The notes: a model not told the origin generated them from the letters alone. 64,000 nucleotides of DNA from Pedobacter sp. W3I1 (GCF_030816015.1 NZ_JAUSXN010000001.1:1178001-1242000); one strand, 5' to 3'. Shown: positions 25,970 to 35,778, counted from the stretch's first letter. Made by a program: numbers and translations.

Positions 25970-28294
25970 ATGCTCATAAAACACTACTTAGCTTTATTCT
26001 CCCTCCTTTTTCTTTCCACCTCTATTTTTGCTCAAAAGAAATTTACCCTTAGCGGCACCATTCGCGATGCAGCTACAGGCGAAACCTTAATTGGTGCAAC
26101 GATAAGGATTACCGGCGCATCTACCGCTGCAACCTTAACCAATAATTATGGTTATTTTGCTTTAACACAGGCCGAAGGAACCTACACTGTGGCGGTGAGT
26201 TATACCGGTTATGTATCCATTGTTAAAACTATTAATTTAACAAAAGATACCAAGTTAAATGAGGAATTAAAAAGTGCAAACGATTTGGACGAAGTAACGG
26301 TAAGTGCCAATAACCGTAAAAACGAAAACGTTAAAAGTGCGCAAATGGGACTGGAAAGGATCGATATGAAATCGCTTAATTCTATCCCGGTGCTGCTTGG
26401 CGAAAAGGATATCTTAAAAACCATTCAGTTGTTGCCAGGCGTAAAATCTGGTGGTGAAGGGAATACAGGTTTTTATGTTCGTGGTGGTGCTGCCGATCAG
26501 AATTTAATTATTTTGGATGAGGCAGTAGTATACAACTCATCGCACTTACTTGGCTTTTTCTCTACTTTTAATGCCGATGCAATTAAGGATGTAAGTTTAT
26601 ACAAAGGTGGCATGCCTGCACAGTATGGAGGCCGTTTATCATCAGTTTTAGATGTTAAAATGGATGACGGCAACAATAAAGAGTTTAAGTTTCAGGGTGG
26701 CATTGGTTTAATCGCTTCGCGTTTAAAAGCAGAAGGGCCGATTGTAAAAGACAGGGGCTCGTTTATGGTGAGTTTCCGTAGAACCTATATCGATCTGTTT
26801 TTAAGGGCTTCGCCAGATTCATCTGTTAATGGTAGTACCTTAAATTTTTATGATATTAATGCAAAGGCGAATTATAAAATCAATGATAAAAATACCATTT
26901 ACATTTCCGGCTATTTCGGCAAGGATAATATAGGTGTTAAAGACCTGTTTGAGAACAACTGGGGTAATGTAACCACCACCATCCGCTTAAACCATATTTT
27001 TAGCGATCGTTTGTTTTCAAATACCTCGTTAATTTACAACAACTATAATTATACCGTTCGCTTATTAAATGATGCGACCAACTTTAAAGCCACCTCATTG
27101 GTACGTGATTTTAACTTTAAAGAAGATTTTCAGTATTTCAGCAATAAACATACACTCCGTTTTGGGGTAAATGCCACACAGCACCGTATCTCACCAATTG
27201 ATATCGATAGCGATGAAGCATCGCAGGTAAATTCGCTTACACAAGAAAGACGTTACGGGATTGAATCGGCTGCTTATATTTCTGATGAATGGGCGGTAAA
27301 CGAACATTTAAACTTTTTATATGGCGTGCGTTTGGCGGCTTTTTCTTTAATGGGGCCTGGTAATTTTAGCACCTATGATGCTGATGGAAATATCGTATCA
27401 ACTGAAAATGTAGCTAAGGGTAAATTTCATAAAAATTACTTTAACCTCGAGCCGCGTTTTTCGGTGAGTTATCTGTTTAACGAAGAGAATTCGATCAAGG
27501 CTTCTTACAACCGCAATACACAGAACGTACATATTTTAACCAATGCTACCTCTAGCTCACCAACCGATCAGTATGTGTTGAGCAGCAATAACATTAAACC
27601 CGAAATTGCCGACCAAATTGCCCTGGGTTATTTTAAAAACATCCAGGATAACAACTATGAACTTTCAGGAGAGGTTTATTATAAGTGGCTTCAGAATCAG
27701 ATTGATTATAAAAATGCAGCCGAATTATTAGCCAATTCGAATGTAGAATCAGAACTTTTATATGGAGTAGGCAGGGCTTATGGAATGGAACTGTTTTTTA
27801 AGAAAAAATTTGGTAAGCTGAACGGTTGGGTAGGTTATACCTTATCGCGTACTGAGCGTAAGTTTACAGAACTTAATGATGGTAAATATTTTCCGGCAAG
27901 GCAAGACCGTACACACGATATTTCAGTGGTTGGTATTTACAACATGACCAAACGGTGGACCTTCTCCTCAAGCTTTATTTACAGCACTGGTAATGCGGTA
28001 ACCTATCCGGCAGGAAAATATAGCGTTGGTGGACAAATGGCTTACTATTATACGCAAAGAAATGCTGGTCGTATGCCTTACAACATGCGTTTAGATGTGA
28101 GTGCAACTTTAGAGGGGAAAGTGGGGAAGAAATACCAATCAAGCTGGAATTTTGGTATTTATAATCTATTGGCCCGAAAAAATCCTTATGCAATTGAGTT
28201 TATTACCGATCCTGATCATCCAGGCAAAACTGCTGCCCAGCAAACTTCGCTATTCGGTCTTATTCCATCAATTACCTGGAACTTTAAATTTTAA
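25970..28294 (+). CDS. TonB-dependent receptor with carboxypeptidase-like domain
   Basis: A 774-residue outer-membrane receptor. A signal peptide (MLIKHYLALFSLLFLSTSIFAQ) is followed by a carboxypeptidase-regulatory-like domain (FTLSGTIRDAATGETLIGATIRITG, residues 24-110), a plug (ILKTIQLLPGVKSGGEGNTGFYVRGGAADQNLIILDEA in parts, 145-255), and a 22-strand-type barrel ending in SITWNFKF. This is the type of receptor that pairs with DUF4249 lipoproteins in Bacteroidota, and such a gene follows directly. The ligand is unknown; the gene is 97 bp from the cytochrome, so it could be haem, metal or glycan related. Confidence 0.95.
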   Translation: MLIKHYLALFSLLFLSTSIFAQKKFTLSGTIRDAATGETLIGATIRITGASTAATLTNNYGYFALTQAEGTYTVAVSYTGYVSIVKTINLTKDTKLNEELKSANDLDEVTVSANNRKNENVKSAQMGLERIDMKSLNSIPVLLGEKDILKTIQLLPGVKSGGEGNTGFYVRGGAADQNLIILDEAVVYNSSHLLGFFSTFNADAIKDVSLYKGGMPAQYGGRLSSVLDVKMDDGNNKEFKFQGGIGLIASRLKAEGPIVKDRGSFMVSFRRTYIDLFLRASPDSSVNGSTLNFYDINAKANYKINDKNTIYISGYFGKDNIGVKDLFENNWGNVTTTIRLNHIFSDRLFSNTSLIYNNYNYTVRLLNDATNFKATSLVRDFNFKEDFQYFSNKHTLRFGVNATQHRISPIDIDSDEASQVNSLTQERRYGIESAAYISDEWAVNEHLNFLYGVRLAAFSLMGPGNFSTYDADGNIVSTENVAKGKFHKNYFNLEPRFSVSYLFNEENSIKASYNRNTQNVHILTNATSSSPTDQYVLSSNNIKPEIADQIALGYFKNIQDNNYELSGEVYYKWLQNQIDYKNAAELLANSNVESELLYGVGRAYGMELFFKKKFGKLNGWVGYTLSRTERKFTELNDGKYFPARQDRTHDISVVGIYNMTKRWTFSSSFIYSTGNAVTYPAGKYSVGGQMAYYYTQRNAGRMPYNMRLDVSATLEGKVGKKYQSSWNFGIYNLLARKNPYAIEFITDPDHPGKTAAQQTSLFGLIPSITWNFKF

Positions 28295-28298
28295 AAGG

Positions 28299-29108
28299 AT
28301 GAAAAAACTGATTATATACTTTTCGCTGTTCGCTTTCTGTTTAACAGGTTGCAAGAAAATTATTCAAATTGACACTGAAAATGCCGATCCTCAGCTCGTA
28401 ATTGAAGGTAGAATTAATGATCAACTGATTGATCAGAAGATTAAGATCAGCAAAACCATCGGTTACACCGAAACCAATGTTTTTCCGAAAATTTCGGGAG
28501 CAAGCGTAACTGTAACCGATAATAAGGGGAATACTTATGTTTTTAAAGAAAGTACAACACCAGGAACCTATATCAATAAAATGAAAGGCGTACCCGGCGT
28601 TACCTATAATTTAAATGTTACTGCCGAAGGGCAAACTTATACGGCCAGTTCGAAAATGCCCAATGTGGTTAAAATGGATTCGATAGGCGTGATTAAAAAC
28701 TTTTTCTTTGGGAGAGAGCGTAAAACTGCTGCTGTATTTTTTAAAGATCCTGCCAACGAAACTAATTTTTATCATTTTAACCTGTATGTTAATGATGTTT
28801 TATCAGAGCGTTTTTATGTAAATAATGATCGTTTAACAAATGGAAACGACTTAAGGATCCAGTTATTTTTTAAACCTCCTACTAACGACCACGACAGTGA
28901 TGAGTTGAACTCGAACGATAAGATTAAAATAGAAATGGAGAGTATCGATTCCAACGTTTTTGATTACTGGTATGCTTTAAGCCAGCAATCTAACCGTGGG
29001 CCAAATCAGGGTACTACACCAGCTAACCCAACTTCCAATATTTCTAATCAGGCACTGGGTTATTTCAGCGCCAACACTTATCAGGTACTATCAGCGACTG
29101 TGAAATAG
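28299..29108 (+). CDS. DUF4249-family lipoprotein
   Basis: A 269-residue lipoprotein. The start at 28299 (MKKLIIYFSLFAFCLTGCKK) is fixed by the lipoprotein signal with Cys18, although the frame is open from 28152 inside the receptor gene. The mature N-terminus IIQIDTENADPQLVIEGRI and the following short-Ig-like domain (ISGASVTVTDNKGNTYVF, GVTYNLNVTAEGQTYTASSKMP) are typical DUF4249. It begins 4 bp after the TonB receptor stop and forms a cap or accessory subunit for it, by analogy with SusD, which is an inference. The length fits the family. Confidence 0.9.
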   Translation: MKKLIIYFSLFAFCLTGCKKIIQIDTENADPQLVIEGRINDQLIDQKIKISKTIGYTETNVFPKISGASVTVTDNKGNTYVFKESTTPGTYINKMKGVPGVTYNLNVTAEGQTYTASSKMPNVVKMDSIGVIKNFFFGRERKTAAVFFKDPANETNFYHFNLYVNDVLSERFYVNNDRLTNGNDLRIQLFFKPPTNDHDSDELNSNDKIKIEMESIDSNVFDYWYALSQQSNRGPNQGTTPANPTSNISNQALGYFSANTYQVLSATVK

Positions 29109-29168
29109 TATCCATAGGTCAATTCGTATTATCCAAAACACCTTAGAATTTTTAGTGTTAAATAAAAC

Positions 29169-30128
29169 ATGAAAGTATTTATAAGCGGCAACATTGCTTC
29201 AGTTGGAATAAAAAAACTGGAAGAAAACCATATATCCATCACACAATGGAAAGAAAACCGACAGATTACAGCCGAAGAACTGATTAAGGCTTGCCAGGGT
29301 CAGGACGGCTTGATCAGTGTTGGGCCAAATAAAATTAATGCCGCATTTTTAAAAGCATGTAGCCATTTAAAAGTAATTGCGCTGCATTCGGTAGGCTATG
29401 ATCAGGTAGATGTAGCTGCGGCTAAGGGCTTAAATATCCCTATCGGGAATACACCTGGTGTTTTGAGTGGGGCAACTGCCGATACTGCTTTTTTATTGAT
29501 GCTTGCTGTATCTCGAAAAGCCTTTTTCTCACACAAAAAAATCATTAAAGGCGAGTGGAAAAACTATGAGCCCTCACCCGAACTTGGAATTGAGGTAAAC
29601 GGCAAAACCCTCGGTGTTTTTGGCCTGGGGAAAATCGGATTAGAGATGGCCAAAAAATGTATTGGTGCCTACCAAATGGAGGTAATTTATCACAACCGAT
29701 CGCGGAACGAGGAGGCTGAAAAAGAAATCGGCGCCAAATATGTTTCGTTTGAAGAACTTTTGGCACAAAGTGATGTATTATCCGTACACACCGCGTTAAC
29801 ACCCGAAACTAAGGATAAATTTACGCTGGATGTTTTTAAGCAGATGAAACCCAACTCGATTTTCATTAATACGGCCAGGGGTGGTATTCACAATGAAAAA
29901 GATTTGATCCAGGCGCTTGAAGAAAAGATCATTTGGGGAGCAGGTTTGGATGTAACTAACCCAGAACCGATGGATAAAAATAATCCCTTGTTAGCTATGG
30001 AAAACGTTGCTGTTTTACCACACATTGGCTCAGCTACCGAAGAAACCAGAGCAGCCATGGCCCAGATTATTGTTAAAAATGTTTTGGCTGGTTTAAAAGG
30101 AGAGAAGTTGCCGTATGAGGTGGGGTAA
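29169..30128 (+). CDS. D-isomer-specific 2-hydroxyacid dehydrogenase
   Basis: A 319-residue cytosolic NAD(P)H-dependent enzyme (glyoxylate/hydroxypyruvate reductase-like). Seen: a catalytic-domain segment with HSVGYDQVDVAAAKGLNIPIGNTPGVLSGATADTAF (in parts, near 76-112), a Rossmann motif GVFGLGKIGLEMAKK (GxGxxG near 152-166), SVHTALTPETKDKF, FINTARGG (catalytic-Arg segment near 235), GAGLDVTNPEPM (Glu near 262) and VLPHIGSATEETR (catalytic His near 287). The exact substrate is not resolvable. It is monocistronic and follows the DUF4249 gene by 60 bp in the same direction. Confidence 0.93.
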   Translation: MKVFISGNIASVGIKKLEENHISITQWKENRQITAEELIKACQGQDGLISVGPNKINAAFLKACSHLKVIALHSVGYDQVDVAAAKGLNIPIGNTPGVLSGATADTAFLLMLAVSRKAFFSHKKIIKGEWKNYEPSPELGIEVNGKTLGVFGLGKIGLEMAKKCIGAYQMEVIYHNRSRNEEAEKEIGAKYVSFEELLAQSDVLSVHTALTPETKDKFTLDVFKQMKPNSIFINTARGGIHNEKDLIQALEEKIIWGAGLDVTNPEPMDKNNPLLAMENVAVLPHIGSATEETRAAMAQIIVKNVLAGLKGEKLPYEVG

Positions 30129-30400
30129 GATGAATGAGAGTGGTAGATTGAGAGGAATCGTCATTGCGAGAAGGCTTTTTCAGCCGACAGCCTGCCCCGA
30201 TTTTCGGGGAAGCAATCTTTCAACGATCGCTACTAGGGTGTGCTTTGGAATTGCAATAGTCATTGGCAGGTTCCAAAAGAAGGTCGTCATCTCGACCGAA
30301 GCAAAGCGTAGAGATCTTTTAATATAGTCTAAAGATCTCTCCACTACGGTCGAGATGACGATTCATTGTAAACCTGTCATCCAGCTTGCAATCTCATTCC
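30129..30400. repeat. Intergenic repeats including palindrome family E, copy 2 (30285-30360)
   Basis: The gap between convergent genes holds a CGTCATTGCGAGAAGG...GGGGAAGCAATCT block (30159-30221) with an internal CCCCGATTTTCGGGG hairpin, then the family E palindrome: arms CGTCATCTCGACCG / CGGTCGAGATGACG with inner TAGAGATCTTT / AAAGATCTCT. The GTCGAGATGACGATTCATTGTAAACCTGTCATCC continuation (in parts) repeats the pattern seen after copy 1. Confidence 0.8.
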
Positions 30401-33127
30401 CTATTTAACAAGATATTTAAATACCGATCTTCCTAAATTTCCGTTGGCATCTATACCTTCGATAATCACTTTATACTGTCCTTTACCATCTGCATTGTAA
30501 TATTCGAACGAAGAATTACCTGTTGCATCAGTTACCACTTTTGGATTCCAATAAATGGTGGTTCTTAAATCATTACGGTTCATGCTGGCAGGTACATCGT
30601 ATTTTGGAGAATAGAATTGTTTTTCTTTGTTATAACCCTGTGGTGAAAAGGTCAACTCGTAGTATTTTGGCAGCATATCCATCAACTGCGCTTTGGATAT
30701 TTTAGTGCCTTTAGGTGCTTTCTTTTGGTTGAATACGATAACCCCGTTTACATTATTTGCACGGTTTACCAAGCCTAATTCGTCTCTTAAAAATACCTCA
30801 ACCGATTCGATCTGGTTGGCGTCTAAAGTATTAATCTGGTTTACATCTACATTCATCCCGTTAATAAAAATACCCATCGGGATTTTTTTGCCCTGGTTAT
30901 AATCTCTGCTTACATAGAAATTGTTATCTGCAAAAGTAACACCAGCCAACATGCCCTGTAAACAGTTAATCAGTAAACCACAACCTTTTAATCTATCGCC
31001 GCTAACCTCGTGATCAGCCATTTGGCTAAGACCGCTTAATGCCGGGTAATCCTTATGACTTACTTTAGGAACCACTGCAGCTTTAATGGTTACATCTTTT
31101 AAAGTATGTAGATAAGCGTATTGTCTTTTGCTGTTATCTAAATAACTGGTTAAAGCACTGTCTATATTTAAAACTTCTTCGGCAGCACTAAAATTTCTGG
31201 TTAATGTAGGAACTGGTGCGCCATTTAAGCTTAAAGTCATGTTTTTATAGTTTACATTGTACTTAGCTGTAATGGTCACTTTAGATGAATCGTTAAACAC
31301 CAGGTTTTGGAACTTAAAATTCCCTACAGGATCTGTGGTAGTTTCTAAATTAAAACGTTTGTCGGGAATGGTTAATAACAATGCTCCTTTTCTAACCGGG
31401 ATGCCGTTATTCTGACGTAAAATACCCGAAATTTCGATGCCTTGTTCTGGTAAGAAATCAATTTTAGGTAATTTATTGGCAATAATATCAGTGTATTTGA
31501 AACTGCGGTAGCCCTGGCTAAGTAACAGTATATCTAAATCTGCATTTTTCTTCGCATCTGGTGCATTAAAGTAATAATTTGCTTTTTCGATATAACCTTT
31601 AACATCGCTGCTTAATAATAGTCCTGTTAATATCGTACTGGTTGCATCTTCGTTTGATGGAACCTTCGACTCATCTACAACAGCTACAGAGAAGCTACCT
31701 TCTACAGGAGCGCCATCTTTTTTGGCTGCCACATTTATTTTAATCTTTTTCTTGATTCCGTAAGTAGTTGCAGCACTGGTTAAAGTTACCGCCATGGTAT
31801 TTTTGTGCTGAACAAAAACCAATCGCTCGCTTAGTGGTTTTCCAAATTCATTAAACAAGGTAAATTGTGCAATTCCATTCGGGAATTTAGATTTCAGTAC
31901 AGTGGTATTGTATTCTTTGTTTGATAATGCGGTTTGCGCGCCATAGCAAATCACGCCTTTGCTCTGCGCTATTAAATAAAGCTTTTTACCCTGGTTTTGC
32001 TCAAAGAAAGCATCGTTGGCAGCAATTTTTATGGCTATATTATCTGCACTGCTGTTATCTATATTTACTGCAACACCATTTGCGGCAACTGCCGGCAAAT
32101 TATAATTTTGAGTGGTACCATCGGCATAAGTAACAGCTGCTTTGTAGGTTTTTCCAGCTTCGGCCAATAAGTTGAAACTGCCCATTCCTAAATGCTGAGC
32201 AGTAAAAGTAGCAACAGTTTTGCCGTCGTTATCGCTTACCGTACCTTTTGAGTTAATGCCTAAACCATCACTTTTAATGGCTTTAAAGGCTACTTTGTTG
32301 CTTAAGCCGGCAATTAAACTTCCGCCTTCCGGGAAAAACTGAAAATCTTTGCTTATAATAGCATTTTTGAGTTGAAAGCTACTGCTGGCCACATCTTTAT
32401 CAGTAGTATTAATGCTGGTAATCAGTATGCCTTTTTGTAACTGATATTCTGCCTTTTGTGCATTGCTCATGGTTATTGTTAAATACCCGTTGGCATCTGT
32501 TGTGCCCCTTCCTTTGGCAATAACCGTATAACTGGTAAGCACTTGCCAGCTTACATTTTTATTGGCGTAAGGTTTATTATTGGCATCTTTAAATTGTACA
32601 CGTGCATCAATTTTTTCTAACTTATCAGTAGAGGTATTTTTATAAGTGATATGGGTTTTTACTTCCTTGTCAATCGCTTCGCCTACATAAAAAGTCTTGT
32701 TAAAATAAGCAGGATCTTCACTGTTCAACATCCATAAAGTATAAGCCCTGATGTGGTAATTACCTTGTTTATAGTTAATCTGGTCTAAGGGGAAACTGCC
32801 ATAAGCAAAACCACCGGTAATGGGCAATTTTAAGGTTTGGATAAGCGAATCTTTCTGATTGATTACATCCACATAAATAATCTTACTAATTGCGGATAAA
32901 AAATTTTGGTTTTCGGTAACGTAAGCTTTAAACCAAACCGTATCGGCTACTGCATAATATGGTTTGTCAAAATGAAGATAAATTTTTTCAGCAGGGTAAT
33001 CGCTCAATACCTTATTCGTTTTGGCAATGATGCTGTTGATGCTAATGGTGTCGGTTTGGGCCGAAGAAGAAAAACTTAGTGCTGATAAAAGTGACAGTAT
33101 GATAAACGATAATCTAAAAATCTTCAT
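30401..33127 (-). CDS. MG2-domain protein with C-terminal TonB-plug-like domain
   Basis: A protein of about 908 residues when started at 33127 (MKIFRLSFIILSLLSALSFSSSAQ, a clear signal peptide); the open frame extends to 33166 without reason. The N-terminal region has the macroglobulin MG2 motif (EKIYLHFDKPYYAVADTVWFKAYV, near residues 40-63, in parts), followed by several Ig-like domains (including one with SGILRQNNGIPVRKGALLL). The last 200 residues contain a plug-like segment (GIFINGMNVDVNQINTLDANQIESVEVFLRDELGLVNRANNVNGVIVF, in parts), but there is no room for a beta-barrel. Such MG2-plug proteins are frequent and unassigned in Bacteroidota; envelope interaction or binding is inferred. 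Confidence 0.8.
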   Translation of the reverse strand: MKIFRLSFIILSLLSALSFSSSAQTDTISINSIIAKTNKVLSDYPAEKIYLHFDKPYYAVADTVWFKAYVTENQNFLSAISKIIYVDVINQKDSLIQTLKLPITGGFAYGSFPLDQINYKQGNYHIRAYTLWMLNSEDPAYFNKTFYVGEAIDKEVKTHITYKNTSTDKLEKIDARVQFKDANNKPYANKNVSWQVLTSYTVIAKGRGTTDANGYLTITMSNAQKAEYQLQKGILITSINTTDKDVASSSFQLKNAIISKDFQFFPEGGSLIAGLSNKVAFKAIKSDGLGINSKGTVSDNDGKTVATFTAQHLGMGSFNLLAEAGKTYKAAVTYADGTTQNYNLPAVAANGVAVNIDNSSADNIAIKIAANDAFFEQNQGKKLYLIAQSKGVICYGAQTALSNKEYNTTVLKSKFPNGIAQFTLFNEFGKPLSERLVFVQHKNTMAVTLTSAATTYGIKKKIKINVAAKKDGAPVEGSFSVAVVDESKVPSNEDATSTILTGLLLSSDVKGYIEKANYYFNAPDAKKNADLDILLLSQGYRSFKYTDIIANKLPKIDFLPEQGIEISGILRQNNGIPVRKGALLLTIPDKRFNLETTTDPVGNFKFQNLVFNDSSKVTITAKYNVNYKNMTLSLNGAPVPTLTRNFSAAEEVLNIDSALTSYLDNSKRQYAYLHTLKDVTIKAAVVPKVSHKDYPALSGLSQMADHEVSGDRLKGCGLLINCLQGMLAGVTFADNNFYVSRDYNQGKKIPMGIFINGMNVDVNQINTLDANQIESVEVFLRDELGLVNRANNVNGVIVFNQKKAPKGTKISKAQLMDMLPKYYELTFSPQGYNKEKQFYSPKYDVPASMNRNDLRTTIYWNPKVVTDATGNSSFEYYNADGKGQYKVIIEGIDANGNLGRSVFKYLVK

Positions 33128-33473
33128 GGATTGGATATTAAATGCTAAGCCCGTAAATATATCCAATTATAAATAGAGCACATAAAATGTGATGAGGTTT
33201 AACATTTTTTTACAAAAGATTTAAGTTCATTGGTCATTGGTTCACTGGTCATTGCTTCATCCGTTGCATACCGTCCTCCTGAACTTGTTTCAGGATCTGA
33301 TAAGCAAAATCGTCATTATAAGGCAGGGCTTGAGCGAGCCGAAGCAATCTTTCTGATTAGATTGCTTCACCCCAGCCCAGTATGGGCGCTTCAGTTCGCA
33401 ATGGCGAATTAGAATTAAACCAAACGGGCCACTAGAATAGCGGCCCGTTTTAAAATATAATGGTGTTTGCCTG
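33128..33473. repeat. Intergenic repeats and terminator
   Basis: No gene. It includes TTGGTCATTGGTTCACTGGTCATTG near 33228-33252, a GTCCTCCTGAACTTGTTTCAGGATC repeat (33272-33298), the CGTCATTATAAGG...GAAGCAATCT block (33311-33350) with its mirror AGATTGCTTCACC...TTCAGTTCGCAATGGCG (about 33358-33405), so these two form a long palindromic structure, and a terminator described separately at 33422-33450. Confidence 0.7.
33422..33450. terminator. Hairpin terminator for the nitroreductase gene
   Basis: Stem AAACGGGCC / GGCCCGTTT with an 11-base loop, 23 bp beyond the stop codon of the leftward nitroreductase gene. T-rich sequence follows on the minus strand (TTTGGTTTAATTC). Confidence 0.8.
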
Positions 33474-34106
33474 TTATTTTAATTCGATTAAGAATTCTTC
33501 TTTTGGTGCACGCACTTTTTTAAGATTCACCAACCAATCGCCGGTTTCATCTCTGTTTCCTAATGGCAACAGGGTAACACTTTTTAAACCTTTTTTATCT
33601 AAACCTAAAAGTTCATCTAAAGCAGGGCCATTAAAGCCTTCCATTGGTGTAGCATCAACTTTTAACAAAGCTGCTTCTGCAATAGCAATACCGAAACCAA
33701 TATAAGCCTGACGGGCAGCATGGTTGAAGTTTTCTTCTGCCGTTTTTGATAAGATCATGCCTTTTAATTGTGCTTTGTAGGCATCAGTTGTATTTTCAGG
33801 CAAACCGCGTTCCGCATTCATTCTGCTAAAAACGGCATCAATACCCTCTTCTGTATAATTTTCATTGGCTGCAAAAATTAATAAATGCGAAGAATCGATA
33901 ATTTGTGATTGATTAAAGGCAATCGGTGCAATTTTCTCTTTTAATTCCTGGTTGGTCACTACAATCACTTTAAATGGCTGTAAACCTGATGATGTTGGTG
34001 CCAAATGTGCTGCAGCAATAATTTTATCAACCTTTTCTTGTTCAACAGGTTGACCGTTCATTTTCTTAACGGCATAACGCCAGTTTAGGGCATCTATTAA
34101 GCTCAT
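33474..34106 (-). CDS. Nitroreductase-family NAD(P)H-dependent oxidoreductase
   Basis: A 210-residue flavoprotein. Seen: N-terminal MSLIDALNWRYAVKKM (the family's FMN-phosphate-binding Arg region), IIAAAHLAPTSSGLQPFKVIVV (residues 29-50, FMN/substrate pocket), ARQAYIGFGIAIAEAALLKVDATPMEGFN (150s) and SVTLLPLGNRDETGDW (near 182-197). It reduces nitroaromatics or quinones in the cytoplasm with FMN; physiological substrate unknown (members are often called NfsB-like). The start ATG at 34106 is preceded by an AT-rich leader. It is monocistronic, with a terminator 23 bp downstream. Confidence 0.92.
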   Translation of the reverse strand: MSLIDALNWRYAVKKMNGQPVEQEKVDKIIAAAHLAPTSSGLQPFKVIVVTNQELKEKIAPIAFNQSQIIDSSHLLIFAANENYTEEGIDAVFSRMNAERGLPENTTDAYKAQLKGMILSKTAEENFNHAARQAYIGFGIAIAEAALLKVDATPMEGFNGPALDELLGLDKKGLKSVTLLPLGNRDETGDWLVNLKKVRAPKEEFLIELK

Positions 34107-34665
34107 ATTTTTGAAGATTTTTTTTAAATTTTATGAAGCAAATATGGAGATAAGGAATAAACCTAATGTTGATGTATGGTAAGAAAATTTTTTACTTGGT
34201 CTCGGTTGGCTGAAGCCAACGGTAAAGAGGGATTTTCCTTAGTCGTTGACTTCAGTCAACGGAATAAGATTCGAAATAGACTTAGAAAATGAGTGGTCTG
34301 TGGTTCTTGGCAGTTTACAGCCCCGCTTTCGCTTATAGTCCTCGCTGCGCTCCGGGCTATTCCGCTCTATCGGGTTTATGAATAGGGGTTCTGCACCCTG
34401 CAACCCCAAAATGAAAAACTGTTCTGGCCACCTAGCCCCGGTTGAAGTGTTACCCTGCAGCAACGAGGTATCCCGAATTTCGGGAAAGCGTAAAAGCGGA
34501 AAACGGGAAGAAACTAATTGATTAGTACAGGCATTGCGCTCCAATAAGGAATGATCAGTTGTAAGCAATCGCCATGATTCTTGTTTATATCCAAGTCAAC
34601 GCCAAAGAAGAACCTTAGTTTTGGCCGTTGACTTCAGTCAACGGAATATTAAATCTTAAAAGAAA
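34107..34665. repeat. Gene-free stretch with paired short hairpins
   Basis: No gene. Three 16-18-bp palindromes lie here: GTTGGCTGAAGCCAAC (34205-34220), CGTTGACTTCAGTCAACG (34244-34261) and the same CGTTGACTTCAGTCAACG at 34626-34643, the last two each followed by GAATA. The middle (34300-34570) holds repeats resembling 13240-13370 and TCCCGAATTTCGGGA (34472-34486). Confidence 0.75.
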
Positions 34666-35778
34666 TTAAGGCACAAACCTAAGGTCGCTGCGTACCGGAA
34701 AGTGATCGGATAATTTGGCCTGGGTAATTTTATAATTTAATACCTCAAGTTCTTTAGAAGTGGCAATATAATCAATCTGGAAATTAGGAAATTTGCCATT
34801 ATAGGTTTTACCGAAACCGTTCCCTTTTTTTATAAAACTATTGTTTAATCCGGCGGTAATCTGGGTAACTACATAAGACGCAGGCGTATCGTTAAAGTCG
34901 CCTGCAATAAGGTAGGGTGTTTTACAGGTTGCCATTTCCTTTTTCATAATATCTACCTGGCCGCTACGTTTTAAAAAGGCACTTTTCAACATCCTTAAAA
35001 TACGTTTTGATGGCTGGAGTTCGGTATTCATTTCCTTCACCTTATCCAGGTATTCGTAATCCTGTTTTTCAAAAGAAATGGATTGAAAATGCACATTGTA
35101 GACCCTTAAGATTTTTCCTTTGATATTAAGGTCGGTATAAATACTCATGTTACCCGGGAAACCTTCAACAAAAGGAATTTTGCCAGAATCTTTAATGGGG
35201 AATTTAGAAAATATAGCTAAGCCCGTAGCTTCGTAATCATTTTTATTGGTGGGAACGAAGTAATAATATTTTGTGTTTAACAGCACTTTTAGGCTATCAA
35301 CAGTATCGAAAGCACCTTTATAACGGGTAAAAAATTCCTGGAAACAGATGATATCGGGATTTTGATCTTTTACCACCTGAAGCATTTTTTCTTTTACCGA
35401 TTCAGTATTGTCTTCGCCATATAATTTAAAGCTATGCACGTTATAGGTCATCATTCTGATGCTGTTTTCTGCCTTTTCCACGCCACCTTCATCGCCTCCA
35501 ATGGCGAATGTTGCTTTTAAAGTTTTAGCGCCAAGTGCGATAACCAGAACGGTAGCGATTGCAAAAATCCATTTTTTGCTTAAAAACCACCAAACCAGGA
35601 AGATAATATTGATAAATAGGACAAAGGGGTAGGCCAGCCCGAAAAAGGCAATAATAGCATGTTTTCTGGGATCCATATTTCCGGCAATAACGCCCAATAC
35701 CATCGCAATTGCCAATGCAACAGCAATGGGCAAAAGGAGTTTATCTAAAAAACTATATTTCTTCTTTTTAGTGGCCAT
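34666..35778 (-). CDS. Endonuclease/exonuclease/phosphatase-family membrane protein
   Basis: A 370-residue protein. The first 90 residues hold three hydrophobic helices (LLLPIAVALAIAMVLGVIAG, IIAFFGLAYPFVLFINIIFLVWWF, IFAIATVLVIALGA), followed by an extracytoplasmic EEP domain: MTYNVHSFKLYG, DIICFQEFF (metal-binding Glu), LIAGDFNDTPASYV (Asp/Asn) and the C-terminal SDHFPVRSDL (catalytic His). EEP enzymes hydrolyse phosphodiesters; this type is a membrane-tethered, outward-facing form of unknown substrate. Its ATG shares one base with the upstream rhomboid's stop codon (TAATG), so it is translationally coupled in a three-gene operon. Confidence 0.92.
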   Translation of the reverse strand: MATKKKKYSFLDKLLLPIAVALAIAMVLGVIAGNMDPRKHAIIAFFGLAYPFVLFINIIFLVWWFLSKKWIFAIATVLVIALGAKTLKATFAIGGDEGGVEKAENSIRMMTYNVHSFKLYGEDNTESVKEKMLQVVKDQNPDIICFQEFFTRYKGAFDTVDSLKVLLNTKYYYFVPTNKNDYEATGLAIFSKFPIKDSGKIPFVEGFPGNMSIYTDLNIKGKILRVYNVHFQSISFEKQDYEYLDKVKEMNTELQPSKRILRMLKSAFLKRSGQVDIMKKEMATCKTPYLIAGDFNDTPASYVVTQITAGLNNSFIKKGNGFGKTYNGKFPNFQIDYIATSKELEVLNYKITQAKLSDHFPVRSDLRFVP

